Of a stretch of DNA of 64,000 bases, positions 27,020-35,265 are shown in pieces (position 1 is the stretch's first letter; the number at the start of each line of letters is the position of its first letter). The notes below the pieces were generated by a model. The model did not search any database and had not been told where the DNA came from. It saw only the letters and a list, made by a program, of their open reading frames with translations. The position numbers and the translations under genes were made by a program. The DNA lies in the NCBI RefSeq assembly GCF_001425165.1, contig NZ_LMDU01000002.1, positions 1-64,000 of the forward strand, in the 5' to 3' direction. The stretch is from Pelomonas sp. Root405 (GTDB lineage Bacteria > Pseudomonadota > Gammaproteobacteria > Burkholderiales > Burkholderiaceae_C).

Positions 27020-28056
27020 ACCTTCAGCTGCAGCTCGACGCCTTGCTGCCGCTGGGGCTGGGCGGTGCCGACGCCGGCCTGCCGCCCTACGACATCGACA
27101 CCGCCTGCCTGCCGGTGGCCGACCACGCCGCGCTGCTGTCCGAATTCGCTCATCACCGGGGGGTCGCCCTGCCCTGGCCGCAACAGGCGCTGATCTCGCC
27201 GCGCCAGCTGCTGGAGCTGCTCGCGCCGCTGCGCGAGGCCGGCGCCGACAGCGCCTTCGAACTGGGCCGGCTGCTGCTGCCCGGCCACTACGGCCTGGCC
27301 AGCCAGGCGCTGCTGCAGGCGCCCAGCCTGGTCGACACACTGCGCCTGTTGTGCCGGCATGCCGGCCGGCTGACGCCGCTGCTGACGCCGCGTTTGCTGG
27401 TGGACGAACGCGAGCTGATCCTCGTGTGGACCGATGCTTGCGGCCTGCCGGCGGGTCTGCGCGGCTTTGTCATCGACCTGCACATGAGCGCCGTGGCCAG
27501 CCTGTGCGGCTGGCGCGCCGGGCGCCGTCTGCCGTGGCAGTTCAGCTTCAACCGCACCGCGCCGCGCAACGTGGCTCAGCATGCGGTGCATCTTGGGCCA
27601 GAGCTTCATTTCGGCTGCCAGGTCGACGCCATGCGCTTACCGCGCGCCTGGATCGAGCCCGGCTGGCCGGCCCCCACCGCCCCCGGGCTCGCCGAGCTGG
27701 CACTGGCCCGCCAGGCCGACCCACAGGCGCTGCGCCGCGGCTTCCTGGCGGCGCTGGGAGACTGCTTGTTGCGGCAACTGGCCGACCCGCCGCGCCTGGA
27801 GGCATTGGCCGAAGCGTTCGGCGGCAGCGCGGCCACCTTCAAGCGCAGGCTGTCACGCCATGGCACGCACTATCAGGCCGAGATTGACCGTGCGCGCAGT
27901 CATGTAGCGCTGTACCTGCTGGGGCCGTGCGGCCACAGCCGCGACGCGGTCGCGCAGGCGCTGGGCTACTTCGACGGCGCCAATTTCCGGCGCTCGTTCA
28001 AGCGCTGGACCGGCATGGGGCCGGGCGACCGGGTGTCACCGGCAACCGTGGGCTGA
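27016..28056 (+). CDS. AraC-family transcriptional regulator
   Basis: The 346-residue product begins at a GTG overlapping the stop of the degenerate GGDEF gene. The N-terminal two thirds resemble the Arabinose_bd/OruR-type effector domain (FELGRLLLPGHYGLASQALL, TLRLLCRHAGRLTPLL). The C-terminal AraC helix-turn-helix has LEALAEAFGGSAATFKRRLS and VAQALGYFDGANFRRSFKRW, ending TGMGPGDRV. The ligand and targets are not evident. Coupling implies that the two proteins are made in step and may belong to one signalling unit. Confidence 0.88.
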   Translation: MNLQLQLDALLPLGLGGADAGLPPYDIDTACLPVADHAALLSEFAHHRGVALPWPQQALISPRQLLELLAPLREAGADSAFELGRLLLPGHYGLASQALLQAPSLVDTLRLLCRHAGRLTPLLTPRLLVDERELILVWTDACGLPAGLRGFVIDLHMSAVASLCGWRAGRRLPWQFSFNRTAPRNVAQHAVHLGPELHFGCQVDAMRLPRAWIEPGWPAPTAPGLAELALARQADPQALRRGFLAALGDCLLRQLADPPRLEALAEAFGGSAATFKRRLSRHGTHYQAEIDRARSHVALYLLGPCGHSRDAVAQALGYFDGANFRRSFKRWTGMGPGDRVSPATVG

Positions 28057-28068
28057 GCGCAAAAAAGA

Positions 28069-28091
28069 AACCCCGGCACCAGGCCGGGGTT
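28069..28091. terminator. hairpin terminator after the AraC gene
   Basis: AACCCCGGC (28069-28077) pairs with GCCGGGGTT (28083-28091). On the plus strand it lies 13 bases after the araC-type stop but has only a short T-run. The minus-strand side has a much better tract (TTTCTTTTTT), so it may work mainly in that direction or in both. Confidence 0.6.
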
Positions 28092-28375
28092 GAAAACCGC
28101 CTTCCGCTGTCACGGTAGGCGCCTGCTCAGGGAGGAACAGCAGGGGGCCGAAGCCCGAAGCCAATGTAGGCCACCCGCGGGCGCCGGTTTGTAGGACGAC
28201 AGCCCGATCACCTCGATGGTGCGATTCCGCGGGATCCACCCCACTTGAGGCTCGATCACGTGACAAACCGCATGAACGCCATGTGAGCCATGTATCGGTC
28301 TGTGAGATGCGGGCTCGTTGGGGTTATGGGTCCATAGACTGCGCCGCTTGCCAATGGACGCTGAGGATGCAGCCG

Positions 28376-29065
28376 ATGTTCCACGTATCTCAACCGACGC
28401 CGCGAGCGTCGACGCCGAACAAGTTTGCAAACCCGTCGCTCGCCTTGAACAGCGGCTTCGGTGCGCTGGACGGCGACGCGCGGGACCTCGTCGAGCGCCG
28501 CTATAGCGACCGTGGCCTGCTGACCAAGCGCGAGCGTTACAGCAGCCGCAACCAGGATGGCGACATCGTCTGCACCGCTCGCGACGGCGAGGCCATCGTC
28601 GGCACGCTGTCCGTGCGTTTCGACGGCGCCGGCGGCCTGCACGCCGACCTGCTGTTCGGCGCCGAGCTGGATGAATGGCGGGCGGATGGTGTCAAGCTCT
28701 GCGAATTCGGCGGCCTGGCCGTGGACAAGCATTCGCACGACCCCAAGCGCGTGCTGGCCCAGATCTTCCACCTGGGATATCTGCATGCCCACCGTCGCGC
28801 CGGCTGCGAGCGCCTGGTTGTCGAAGTCAACCCGCGCCACGTGCCCTTCTACCGGCGCTGCCTGGGGCTGGTGCCCTGCACCAAGCCCCGGCACAACCCT
28901 CGTGTCGAGGCGCCGGCCGTGCTGATGAGCATCGCCTTCGCCGACATCCGCGAGCAGATCGCCCTCTGGGGCGGCATGCCGGATCGCCTGGGTTCGGCAC
29001 GCAGCCTGTACCCGCTGGCCTGGGATGAAGCGACCGAGGCCACCATGCTGGCCAGCCTGTCCTAG
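28376..29065 (+). CDS. FeeM-type N-acyl amino acid synthase / GNAT-fold acyltransferase
   Basis: FeeM-like enzymes join an acyl-ACP to an amino acid and resemble LuxI-type and PEP-CTERM-associated acyltransferases. The 229-residue product (ATG 28376, GAGG 9 bases upstream) contains ERRYSDRGLLTKRERYSS, EFGGLAVDKHSH and HAHRRAGCERLVVEVNPRH, with FYRRCLGLVP, characteristic of the group. The acyl donor and acceptor are unknown. It stands alone on the plus strand and converges on two small minus-strand ORFs 13 bp away. The distant PEP-CTERM locus in the window makes a link to that system possible but unproven. Confidence 0.78.
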   Translation: MFHVSQPTPRASTPNKFANPSLALNSGFGALDGDARDLVERRYSDRGLLTKRERYSSRNQDGDIVCTARDGEAIVGTLSVRFDGAGGLHADLLFGAELDEWRADGVKLCEFGGLAVDKHSHDPKRVLAQIFHLGYLHAHRRAGCERLVVEVNPRHVPFYRRCLGLVPCTKPRHNPRVEAPAVLMSIAFADIREQIALWGGMPDRLGSARSLYPLAWDEATEATMLASLS

Positions 29066-29078
29066 GGGGTCATCTGGC

Positions 29079-29309
29079 TCAGCCGTGGAAACGGCGGACG
29101 TCAAAACTGGTCTCCTCCCACTCGGTCCAACTCGACCGACTGTCCTCGGCGCCGGCAGGAAACGGCTCTTCATCGCCGTCGTGAGCGGCGGCAGCGTGGA
29201 TTGAAGTCAAGCGGCGAAGGGCGTCACGCAATTGCTGGACCGAGGTCTGGGCCAGGGTTGCGAACAGCGGCCGCCGGGCGGGCTTGGATGGGAACAGCGC
29301 GGGCTTCAC
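29079..29309 (-). CDS. small protein B of a coupled paralogous pair, unknown function
   Basis: This 76-residue product starts at GTG 29309, overlapping the stop of the upstream small ORF (GTGA). It contains TSVQQLRDALRRL in the middle and ends TEWEETSFDVRRFHG. The end resembles that of its neighbour (EAWEGTELDFRRTVL), and QQLRDAL corresponds to SQLREWE there. The pair therefore looks like a tandem duplication that has diverged. There is no signal peptide, membrane helix or cysteine. An upstream in-frame ATG at 29348 is less likely because it lies within the neighbour. The family is not recognised. Confidence 0.5.
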   Translation of the reverse strand: MKPALFPSKPARRPLFATLAQTSVQQLRDALRRLTSIHAAAAHDGDEEPFPAGAEDSRSSWTEWEETSFDVRRFHG

Positions 29310-29494
29310 AACACCGTCCGGCGAAAGTCCAGCTCGGTACCTTCCCACGCCTCCTCATCGGCCTTCGGCAACGTGACGCCATGCCGGGCAACGTCGATCT
29401 CCCATTCGCGCAGTTGGCTGATGGTGATGCGCAGCACTGCGGCGCTCGCCCAGCGGGCGTCATCGGTGGTGGGCGTGTCGGATTGAGATTGCAT
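29306..29494 (-). CDS. small protein A of a coupled paralogous pair, unknown function
   Basis: This is a 62-residue product with a good ribosome binding site (AGGAG, 6 bases before ATG 29494). It begins MQSQSDTPTTDDARWASAAV, then has LRITISQLREWEIDVARHG, and ends EEAWEGTELDFRRTVL. It is acidic and polar, with no signal or membrane segment. Its stop overlaps the GTG start of protein B, whose C-terminal W-E-x-T/S-x-x-D-x-R-R pattern it shares. A large palindrome lies about 60 bp upstream. I do not recognise the family. Confidence 0.6.
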   Translation of the reverse strand: MQSQSDTPTTDDARWASAAVLRITISQLREWEIDVARHGVTLPKADEEAWEGTELDFRRTVL

Positions 29495-29550
29495 GGCGGC
29501 TCCTGTGTCGATGGAGCCAGTCTCGGAGCCCGGCCCCCCCGCGGGAATCG

Positions 29551-29613
29551 CCCTTAAGTGGGGTCGGTGGGGGATGGCCGGGTGGGCATCCCCCACCGTC
29601 TCCCTCTTAAGGG
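29551..29613. promoter_or_regulatory. nested concentric palindrome upstream of the small-ORF pair
   Basis: A 12-bp perfect inverted repeat (CGGTGGGGGATG at 29565-29576, complement at 29587-29598) is enclosed by an outer pair, CCCTTAAG (29551-29558) and CTTAAGGG (29606-29613), with nearly the same centre. It lies between tRNA-Arg and the minus-strand small ORFs. It could be their operator or a 5' leader structure; part of it could instead be a weak terminator after the tRNA. Confidence 0.5.
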
Positions 29614-29710
29614 GGATGGACGCCGGCCGAGACCGCGTGCAGCCATGCGCCGGTTCGCCATGAAAAAAGCGCCCGGGTCCTTGAGGACGCTGGGCGCTCT
29701 GATGCGATGG

Positions 29711-29787
29711 TGGCCTGTCCGGAGGGACTCGAACCCCCGACCTGCTGCTTAGAAGGCAGCTGCTCTATCCAGTTGAGCTACGGACAG
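29711..29787 (-). tRNA. tRNA-Arg (anticodon UCU)
   Basis: The minus strand folds as a complete cloverleaf. The acceptor is CTGTCCG with CGGACAG (29781-29787 and 29715-29721). The D-arm starts GCTCAACTGGATAGAGC. The anticodon arm is GCTGC-CTTCTAA-GCAGC with anticodon TCT. The T-arm is GGGGG-TTCGAGT-CCCTC. The CCA end is encoded (29711-29713). It reads rare AGA codons. Confidence 0.96.
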
Positions 29788-29797
29788 TCAGACCGAA

Positions 29798-31783
29798 TTA
29801 GATCAGCACGTTGATGATGGCGTTGCCGATGCCCATCAGCGCAGCACCCGAGATCAGGCCGGCGCAGATCGGCTCCATGCCTTCGACCCAGACACGGTGG
29901 CCGGGGGTGCCCGGTGTCTTGTGCTTGCGGCCCATGGCGAAGAAGAGCACCGCGCCGACGAACATCGCCAGCACCGCCTCGGGCGGCAGCACCACGCCCA
30001 GGCCGGTGGCCACGGCCGAGAGCTGGAAGCGCCCCTTGGTCTTGATGCGCGCCACTTCCATCGCAACAGCGGCCAGCGCGGCCACAGCCATGGAAATCAA
30101 CGCCGACGTCGGCAGGCCCTTCAGGCCCTTGGCGATGATGTCGGCCACGCCCTTCCACTGCAGGGCCGCCGGCATGGCGAATTGGTCGGACACCAGCGTC
30201 GTCACGCTGCGCACGCCGTTGGCGTCGGGCGTCAGGAACAGCAGGAAGAACAACGGCACGCAGAAGATCACGCCGGCCAGGTTGCCGATGATGTGACCGA
30301 TGGCCTGGTGGCGCGGCTTGCCGCCGAGCATGTAGCCGGGCTTGATGTCGGACAGCAGGTTGGCCGCGTTGGAGGCGATCTCAGCGGTCATGCCCGCCGG
30401 CAGCAGGTTGGAGCCGGGGTTGGTGCGGTCCAGCGCGCCCATCGTGAACTGCGTGATCTTGGACAGCGCGCCGGTCGGCGTCCACGAGGTCAGCGCCATC
30501 GAGTTGGTGCAGATGATGGTCAGTACGAAGATCAGGGGCAGCGACACCAGGGCCAGCCAGAAGGGCACGTTGAAGAAGACGTGCGTGACATAACTGCCCA
30601 GCAGGCTGAACAACGGCACGCCGACGTAGCTGATCCACAGCGGCACCTCGATGTCCTTGAGCAGGTCGCCGTTGCCGCCGGCGCTGGTCACCGGCGCCGC
30701 CTTGCGCTTGAAGATGCTCTTGAAGATCTCCGGCTTTGCCAGCAGGCCGACCAGCGCACCAACGACCATCATGGTCACGCCCCACCACAGCGACCACTGG
30801 TTGACGATCTCGGCGCGGTTCAGCGGGATCAGCGTGCCGTCGGCGGCCAGGCGCGGCGCGATGTCGCCGGCCTGGATCATCATGGGAGCCAGCACGACGA
30901 AGTTGATGAAGGACCCGAGGAAGCAGCTCGTGGCCACGGCGATGCCCATCAGGCCGCCGACGCCCAGCATGGCAGCATCCAGCGTCAGGCGCAGGCCGAG
31001 CTGGCGGATGTCGGTGCCCATGATGGTCGGGATCAGCGCCGTCGTCTTGCCGGCCCACGCGTAGTAGTAGTGGTCCAGGCGCTCATGCAGATGCCAGGGG
31101 ACCGACATGCCGGCCCACTTGTCCAGCATGAGGATCTTGAACTGGACCAGCTTCATCCAGCCGTCGCTGACGATGGCCTGGTAGAGGGCCGTGAAGCCAG
31201 CCACCACGCCGAGCAGCTTGGCCTTGAACATGCCTTCGCCACCGGCGCCGTGATAAAGCGAATCCAGCACCACGCCGCAGGCGCGGCCTTCAGGGAACGG
31301 AGCCTGGTCTTCGTTGATGAAGCGGCGCTTGAGCGGGAAGGCCAGCAGCACGCCGATCATCGCGACGACGAATATCCACACCATCAACTGCCACCACGCC
31401 GGGATGACGCCGGTGATCAGCATGTAGGCCGCGAGGCTGGAAAACAGCGGCGTGATGACGTAGCCCGCAGCGGTCGCTACCGACTGCGTGCAGTTGTTTT
31501 CCAGGATGGTGTAGTCCTGTGCGAAGCCGCTGGCATGCAGTGCACGGAACAACGCGAAGGCGAGGATGACTGACGTCAGGCCCACGCCAATGGCGATGCC
31601 GGTCTTGGCGCCGATGTACAGGCCGGTGGCCGACAGGATGCCGCCGAGCAGGAAGCCGGTGAAGCCTGAGCGCAGCGTCAACTGGGCCATGTCGCCGCGG
31701 AAGACGTTTTTGAACCACCACTCGTCCTTTTGGGCGCGTGTCCAGGTGGCGATCTGCTCGTCGGTCAGGTGTTGGAGTGCCAT
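29798..31783 (-). CDS. OPT family oligopeptide transporter
   Basis: OPT proteins are multi-pass secondary transporters of small peptides or metal chelates. The 661-residue product starts at ATG 31783 (MALQHLTDEQIATWTRAQKD). It contains many membrane helices, with FTGFLLGGILSATGLYIGAK, LENNCTQSVATAAGYVI and FPEGRACGVVLDSLY as family marks. It ends GLISGAALMGIGNAIINVLI. It is flanked by two tRNA genes on the same strand. A TetR-like palindrome lies 62 bp upstream. The substrate is not known. Confidence 0.92.
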   Translation of the reverse strand: MALQHLTDEQIATWTRAQKDEWWFKNVFRGDMAQLTLRSGFTGFLLGGILSATGLYIGAKTGIAIGVGLTSVILAFALFRALHASGFAQDYTILENNCTQSVATAAGYVITPLFSSLAAYMLITGVIPAWWQLMVWIFVVAMIGVLLAFPLKRRFINEDQAPFPEGRACGVVLDSLYHGAGGEGMFKAKLLGVVAGFTALYQAIVSDGWMKLVQFKILMLDKWAGMSVPWHLHERLDHYYYAWAGKTTALIPTIMGTDIRQLGLRLTLDAAMLGVGGLMGIAVATSCFLGSFINFVVLAPMMIQAGDIAPRLAADGTLIPLNRAEIVNQWSLWWGVTMMVVGALVGLLAKPEIFKSIFKRKAAPVTSAGGNGDLLKDIEVPLWISYVGVPLFSLLGSYVTHVFFNVPFWLALVSLPLIFVLTIICTNSMALTSWTPTGALSKITQFTMGALDRTNPGSNLLPAGMTAEIASNAANLLSDIKPGYMLGGKPRHQAIGHIIGNLAGVIFCVPLFFLLFLTPDANGVRSVTTLVSDQFAMPAALQWKGVADIIAKGLKGLPTSALISMAVAALAAVAMEVARIKTKGRFQLSAVATGLGVVLPPEAVLAMFVGAVLFFAMGRKHKTPGTPGHRVWVEGMEPICAGLISGAALMGIGNAIINVLI

Positions 31784-31844
31784 GGAATCTCGGGCGGCGC
31801 TTGTGGCCCCGCCAGGGTTGAAGCAAAGCCGGGCATTGTCCCGG

Positions 31845-31860
31845 CCGACCGCTCGGTCGG
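31845..31860. promoter_or_regulatory. palindromic operator candidate upstream of the OPT gene
   Basis: CCGACCG-CT-CGGTCGG is a perfect 7+7 dyad. It resembles operators of many TetR-family repressors and sits about 60 bp before the OPT start codon, where an operator overlapping the promoter would be expected. No regulator gene is adjacent. The assignment is inference from form and position only. Confidence 0.4.
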
Positions 31861-31957
31861 ACTTTGGGGGATGCCCTCGGATCGAAGCCCCGGGATGAGG
31901 GGTTTCAAAAAACAAACCCGCCGTGGCCAGAGCCAGCGGCGGGTTGCTGAAGAGGTT

Positions 31958-32034
31958 TGGTCGGGGCGGCGGGATTCGAACTCGCGACCCTCTGCTCCCA
32001 AAGCAGATGCGCTACCAGGCTGCGCTACGCCCCG
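31958..32034 (-). tRNA. tRNA-Pro (anticodon UGG)
   Basis: This is a full minus-strand cloverleaf. The acceptor is CGGGGCG with CGCCCCG. The D-arm is GCGCAGCCTGGTAGCGC. The anticodon arm is TCTGC-TTTGGGA-GCAGA with anticodon TGG. The T-arm contains GTTCGAATC. The CCA end is encoded (31958-31960). Confidence 0.97.
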
Positions 32035-32049
32035 AACAAGCTGCGCATT

Positions 32050-35000
32050 CTATGCGACAGGAATGAATCGTCCCGTGCCGCTGATCAAAGCAGCGCGAAT
32101 CGGCTCGCCGGGCTGCAGGTTTTGAACCGCCGCGACATAGTCGCGCATCTGCGCCAGATAGGCCGGATCGCGCTCCGGCGTGGCGCCCAGCTTGTAGTCC
32201 AGCACCCACCACTGGCCATCGTCCAGCTGCACCAGCCGGTCGATGCGTTGATCGTCGCCGCCCGAACCCACGGCCACCTCGTTGCCGGCCCAGCGCAGCC
32301 GCGCTGGGTCGAAGAAGGCGCTGCAGTCAGGGCTGGCGAGGATGGCCTGGGCCGCCTGCGCCAGCTGCTCGCGCGCCTTCTTGTCCAGGCCGAAGGCCTG
32401 CGAGGCGGCCGACGTGAGCACGGCCAGCGGCTGGGTCTGGCCCGGTGCCGAGGCCCATTCCAGCACGCGGTGCAGCGCCTCGCCGACACGCGCCTGGCGC
32501 TCGTTGCGGGCCGCGCCGTCGCGGGCGGCAACGGGCGCGGGCGGCTGCCAGCGCGGCAGTGGGGCCAAGCGAGGCGGCGCGGCGTCGGCCCGGCCGCCAG
32601 TGGCCATCGGGACGGGCCAGCGCCGGGCCAGCGGCTGCAGCCTGGCCCACCAGCTCGTCGCCTGGCTGCGGCTGGGCGTGTGGCTGAGCACCAGTGCCCG
32701 CCGCGCCCGCGTCAACGCCACATACAGGCCGTTGAGCTCCTCGCGCTCGCGCTCGGCGCGCTCCTCATCGACCAGGACCTGCAGTGATGGCGGCGGCCTC
32801 GCCTCGGAAGCCAGGAATGCAGCGCGGCGCGGCGCTGCCTGCCCCACCGGCCAATCCAGCAGCAGGCCCAGCGTCTCGGCCTTGGGCGGCGCGGCGTCGG
32901 TGTCGATCAGGAAGACGATCTCGGCCTCCAGACCCTTGGCCCCGTGGATGGTCAGCAGCTGCACCGCATCGGGCGCGGCGGCCGGCACGAACTTGACGGG
33001 GCGGCTCTTCAGCGCACGCACAAAGCCGTAGAGCTGGGCGTAGCGGCCGCCGTCCAGGTCCAGCGCGGCGCGCAGCAAGGCCTGCACGCTCTGCAGCCGA
33101 ACGGCCGCGTCTGGCGCCGGCACGGCCGCGGCGATGCGCGCGAACAGGTCGCCTTCGTGGACGATGCGGTCCAGCAGCTCGTGCGGTGTGCGTTGGCGCG
33201 CCTGCTCGGCCCAGCCGCGCAGCAGCACCTGTGCGCGCGCCATCGCCGGGCTGGGCGACGCGAGGCCCTGCAGGGCGCTCCACCACGACCGCCGCTCGGC
33301 AGTTGGTCGCCCCAGCCATTCGGCCGTGCCGGCGGCCTCGGCCAACATCAGCAGGTCCGCCTCATCGGCGCCGAACAGCGGGCTGCGCAGCGCGTGGGCG
33401 AGCGACAGGTCATGGCCCGGCGAGGCCAGGACGTCCAGCAGCGCCAGCAGGTCGGCCACGTCGACCATCTCGGCCAGTGGCTGCTCCTCGGGCGCCGCAT
33501 GCGGCACACCCGCCGCCGTCAACGCCTCGCTCAACTGACGCAGCGGGTCGCGCTTGCGCGCCAGCACGAAGAGATCTCCAGGCTGCAGCTCGGGACGGGC
33601 CCGCAGCAAGCCGACGATGGCCGCGCAGACGCGTTCGCATTCGGGCGCTCGGCGGCTGATCTCGGGCTCGCGGCGCGGCTCGGTCAGGCTTGGCCGCCAG
33701 CGCAGCGGGTCTGCCTCGGGTGCGGCAGGCGTTGCGACGACCTCGGCATCCAACGACCACAGGCCCGCCATGTCGTCCACGCCGGCCACTTCGGTCGTGT
33801 GCAGGCGAAAGCCCTGGTAGGCACCGGCGCGCTGGGCGCTGTCGAAGGCGGCGTTGACGGCGGCCAGCACCTCGGGCGCATTGCGCCGCGTGTGGTCACA
33901 GGCCAGGCGCACGCCAGCCAGCCCGTCGCAGACGAAATCCTGCGCTGCCGCGAACACGCGCGGGTCGGCGCGCCGGAAGCGGTAGATGCTCTGCTTGGGG
34001 TCGCCGACGATGAAGACCGACAGCGGCGAGCCCGCACCCGCGCCCGCATAGGCCGACAGCCAGCCGTGCAGCGCCTGCCACTGCAGCGGGCTGGTGTCCT
34101 GGAACTCGTCGATGAGCAGGTGGCGCACCTGGGCGTCCAAGCGCTGCTGCACCCAGCCGGCCGTCTGCGCATCGGCCAGCAGGGCCAGCGCGCCGCGCTC
34201 CAGGTCGTTCATGTCGACCAGGCCGCGCTCGCGCTTGAGTGCCTCGAAGTGGCTCACCAGCACCAGGCTCAGGCGGCGCATCGCGGCGTGCTCGTCGGCG
34301 GCGCGCTGCTGGGCGATGGCCGCGCGCAGGCGTTGCAGCTCGTCGCACAGCTCGTCGAGGTCCGAGCAGTCCAGGCCCAACTTGCGAGGCTCGCCCTTCA
34401 GCGTGAACAACGCGGCGAAGGCGGCGTCGAAATCCTGCGCCTGCTCCAGCGCCGCGGCAGCATCCTGCGCCTTCTTGCCCTTGGCGGCGCCGAGCAGCCG
34501 GGCCAAGCCCTGCAGCGGCTCGCGCAGATGCTCGAAGAAGCGCTCGGGCGTGGTGCCCAGCAGGTCCGCCGCGCCCGGCAGACTGGTCTCCAGCACACCG
34601 GCGGCCTCGGCCAGGCGCAGCTCCACGCGCTTGGCAAAGGCGCCCAGCAGCCACTCACGCAGGTTGAAGCGGCCGCGCGATTGCGTCAGCGACTGGAAGT
34701 CGGCCCGCAGCGCCTCGTCTGCCAGCACGGCAACGTGGAAGCGCCGCCAGAGCTGCGGCATCAGCTCCGCTTCGTCCTCGATGAGCTTGAGCTCGGGGGC
34801 GATGCCCTGGGCCTGCAAAAAGGCCAACGGCGCGGCGCGCAGCAGTTGTGAGAACCAGCCGTGGAAGGTGCGCACCTCCACCGCACGCCCGCCGCGCAAC
34901 AGCGCGGCCTGCAGCGCCGCGAGCCTGGGGCGCAGCGCGACAGCGTCGGCCTCGGACACGCCGCGCTGGCGCAGCGCTGCAAGCTGCTCGGCCTCGCTCG

Positions 35001-35265
35001 CATGCGCAAATTCGGCCAGCCATTCGGCCAGGCGCTGCCGCATCTCGCCGGCGGCCTTGCGGGTGAAGGTGATGGCGACGATCTGCTGCGGCTCGGCGCC
35101 GGCCAGCAGCGCACGCAGGATGCGCGAGACCAGCATCCAGGTCTTGCCCGCGCCGGCGCAGGCCTCGACGACGATGCTGCGGGACGGGTCGCAGGCCAGC
35201 GCGTAGAACTGCTCACGCGGGATGCGCAGGCCGTCGGCCCAGTAGGCGAGTTCGGCGCCGCTCAT
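32050..35265 (-). CDS. addA: AddA-type helicase-nuclease (UvrD superfamily plus PD-(D/E)XK domain)
   Basis: AddAB processes double-strand breaks for RecA-dependent repair, like RecBCD. The 1071-residue product begins with a UvrD-type motor: Walker A in [17 protein letters not shown] near residue 35, [16 protein letters not shown] (motif Ia), [17 protein letters not shown] (motif II) and [15 protein letters not shown] (motif III). The C-terminal nuclease has [11 protein letters not shown] and [14 protein letters not shown], with the catalytic Asp and Lys. The start overlaps the addB-like stop (ATGA). The paired order and motifs support AddA rather than RecB. Confidence 0.88.
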   Translation of the reverse strand: MSGAELAYWADGLRIPREQFYALACDPSRSIVVEACAGAGKTWMLVSRILRALLAGAEPQQIVAITFTRKAAGEMRQRLAEWLAEFAHASEAEQLAALRQRGVSEADAVALRPRLAALQAALLRGGRAVEVRTFHGWFSQLLRAAPLAFLQAQGIAPELKLIEDEAELMPQLWRRFHVAVLADEALRADFQSLTQSRGRFNLREWLLGAFAKRVELRLAEAAGVLETSLPGAADLLGTTPERFFEHLREPLQGLARLLGAAKGKKAQDAAAALEQAQDFDAAFAALFTLKGEPRKLGLDCSDLDELCDELQRLRAAIAQQRAADEHAAMRRLSLVLVSHFEALKRERGLVDMNDLERGALALLADAQTAGWVQQRLDAQVRHLLIDEFQDTSPLQWQALHGWLSAYAGAGAGSPLSVFIVGDPKQSIYRFRRADPRVFAAAQDFVCDGLAGVRLACDHTRRNAPEVLAAVNAAFDSAQRAGAYQGFRLHTTEVAGVDDMAGLWSLDAEVVATPAAPEADPLRWRPSLTEPRREPEISRRAPECERVCAAIVGLLRARPELQPGDLFVLARKRDPLRQLSEALTAAGVPHAAPEEQPLAEMVDVADLLALLDVLASPGHDLSLAHALRSPLFGADEADLLMLAEAAGTAEWLGRPTAERRSWWSALQGLASPSPAMARAQVLLRGWAEQARQRTPHELLDRIVHEGDLFARIAAAVPAPDAAVRLQSVQALLRAALDLDGGRYAQLYGFVRALKSRPVKFVPAAAPDAVQLLTIHGAKGLEAEIVFLIDTDAAPPKAETLGLLLDWPVGQAAPRRAAFLASEARPPPSLQVLVDEERAEREREELNGLYVALTRARRALVLSHTPSRSQATSWWARLQPLARRWPVPMATGGRADAAPPRLAPLPRWQPPAPVAARDGAARNERQARVGEALHRVLEWASAPGQTQPLAVLTSAASQAFGLDKKAREQLAQAAQAILASPDCSAFFDPARLRWAGNEVAVGSGGDDQRIDRLVQLDDGQWWVLDYKLGATPERDPAYLAQMRDYVAAVQNLQPGEPIRAALISGTGRFIPVA

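Noticed and set aside
28069-28091. Strong plus-strand terminator after the AraC gene
   Set aside because: Only two T follow the stem on the plus strand; the better T-run is on the minus strand, so it is listed with unspecified direction.
29711-32034. Integrated island bounded by the two tRNA genes
   Set aside because: No integrase and no direct repeat of a tRNA end was seen. The OPT gene has composition like its neighbours.
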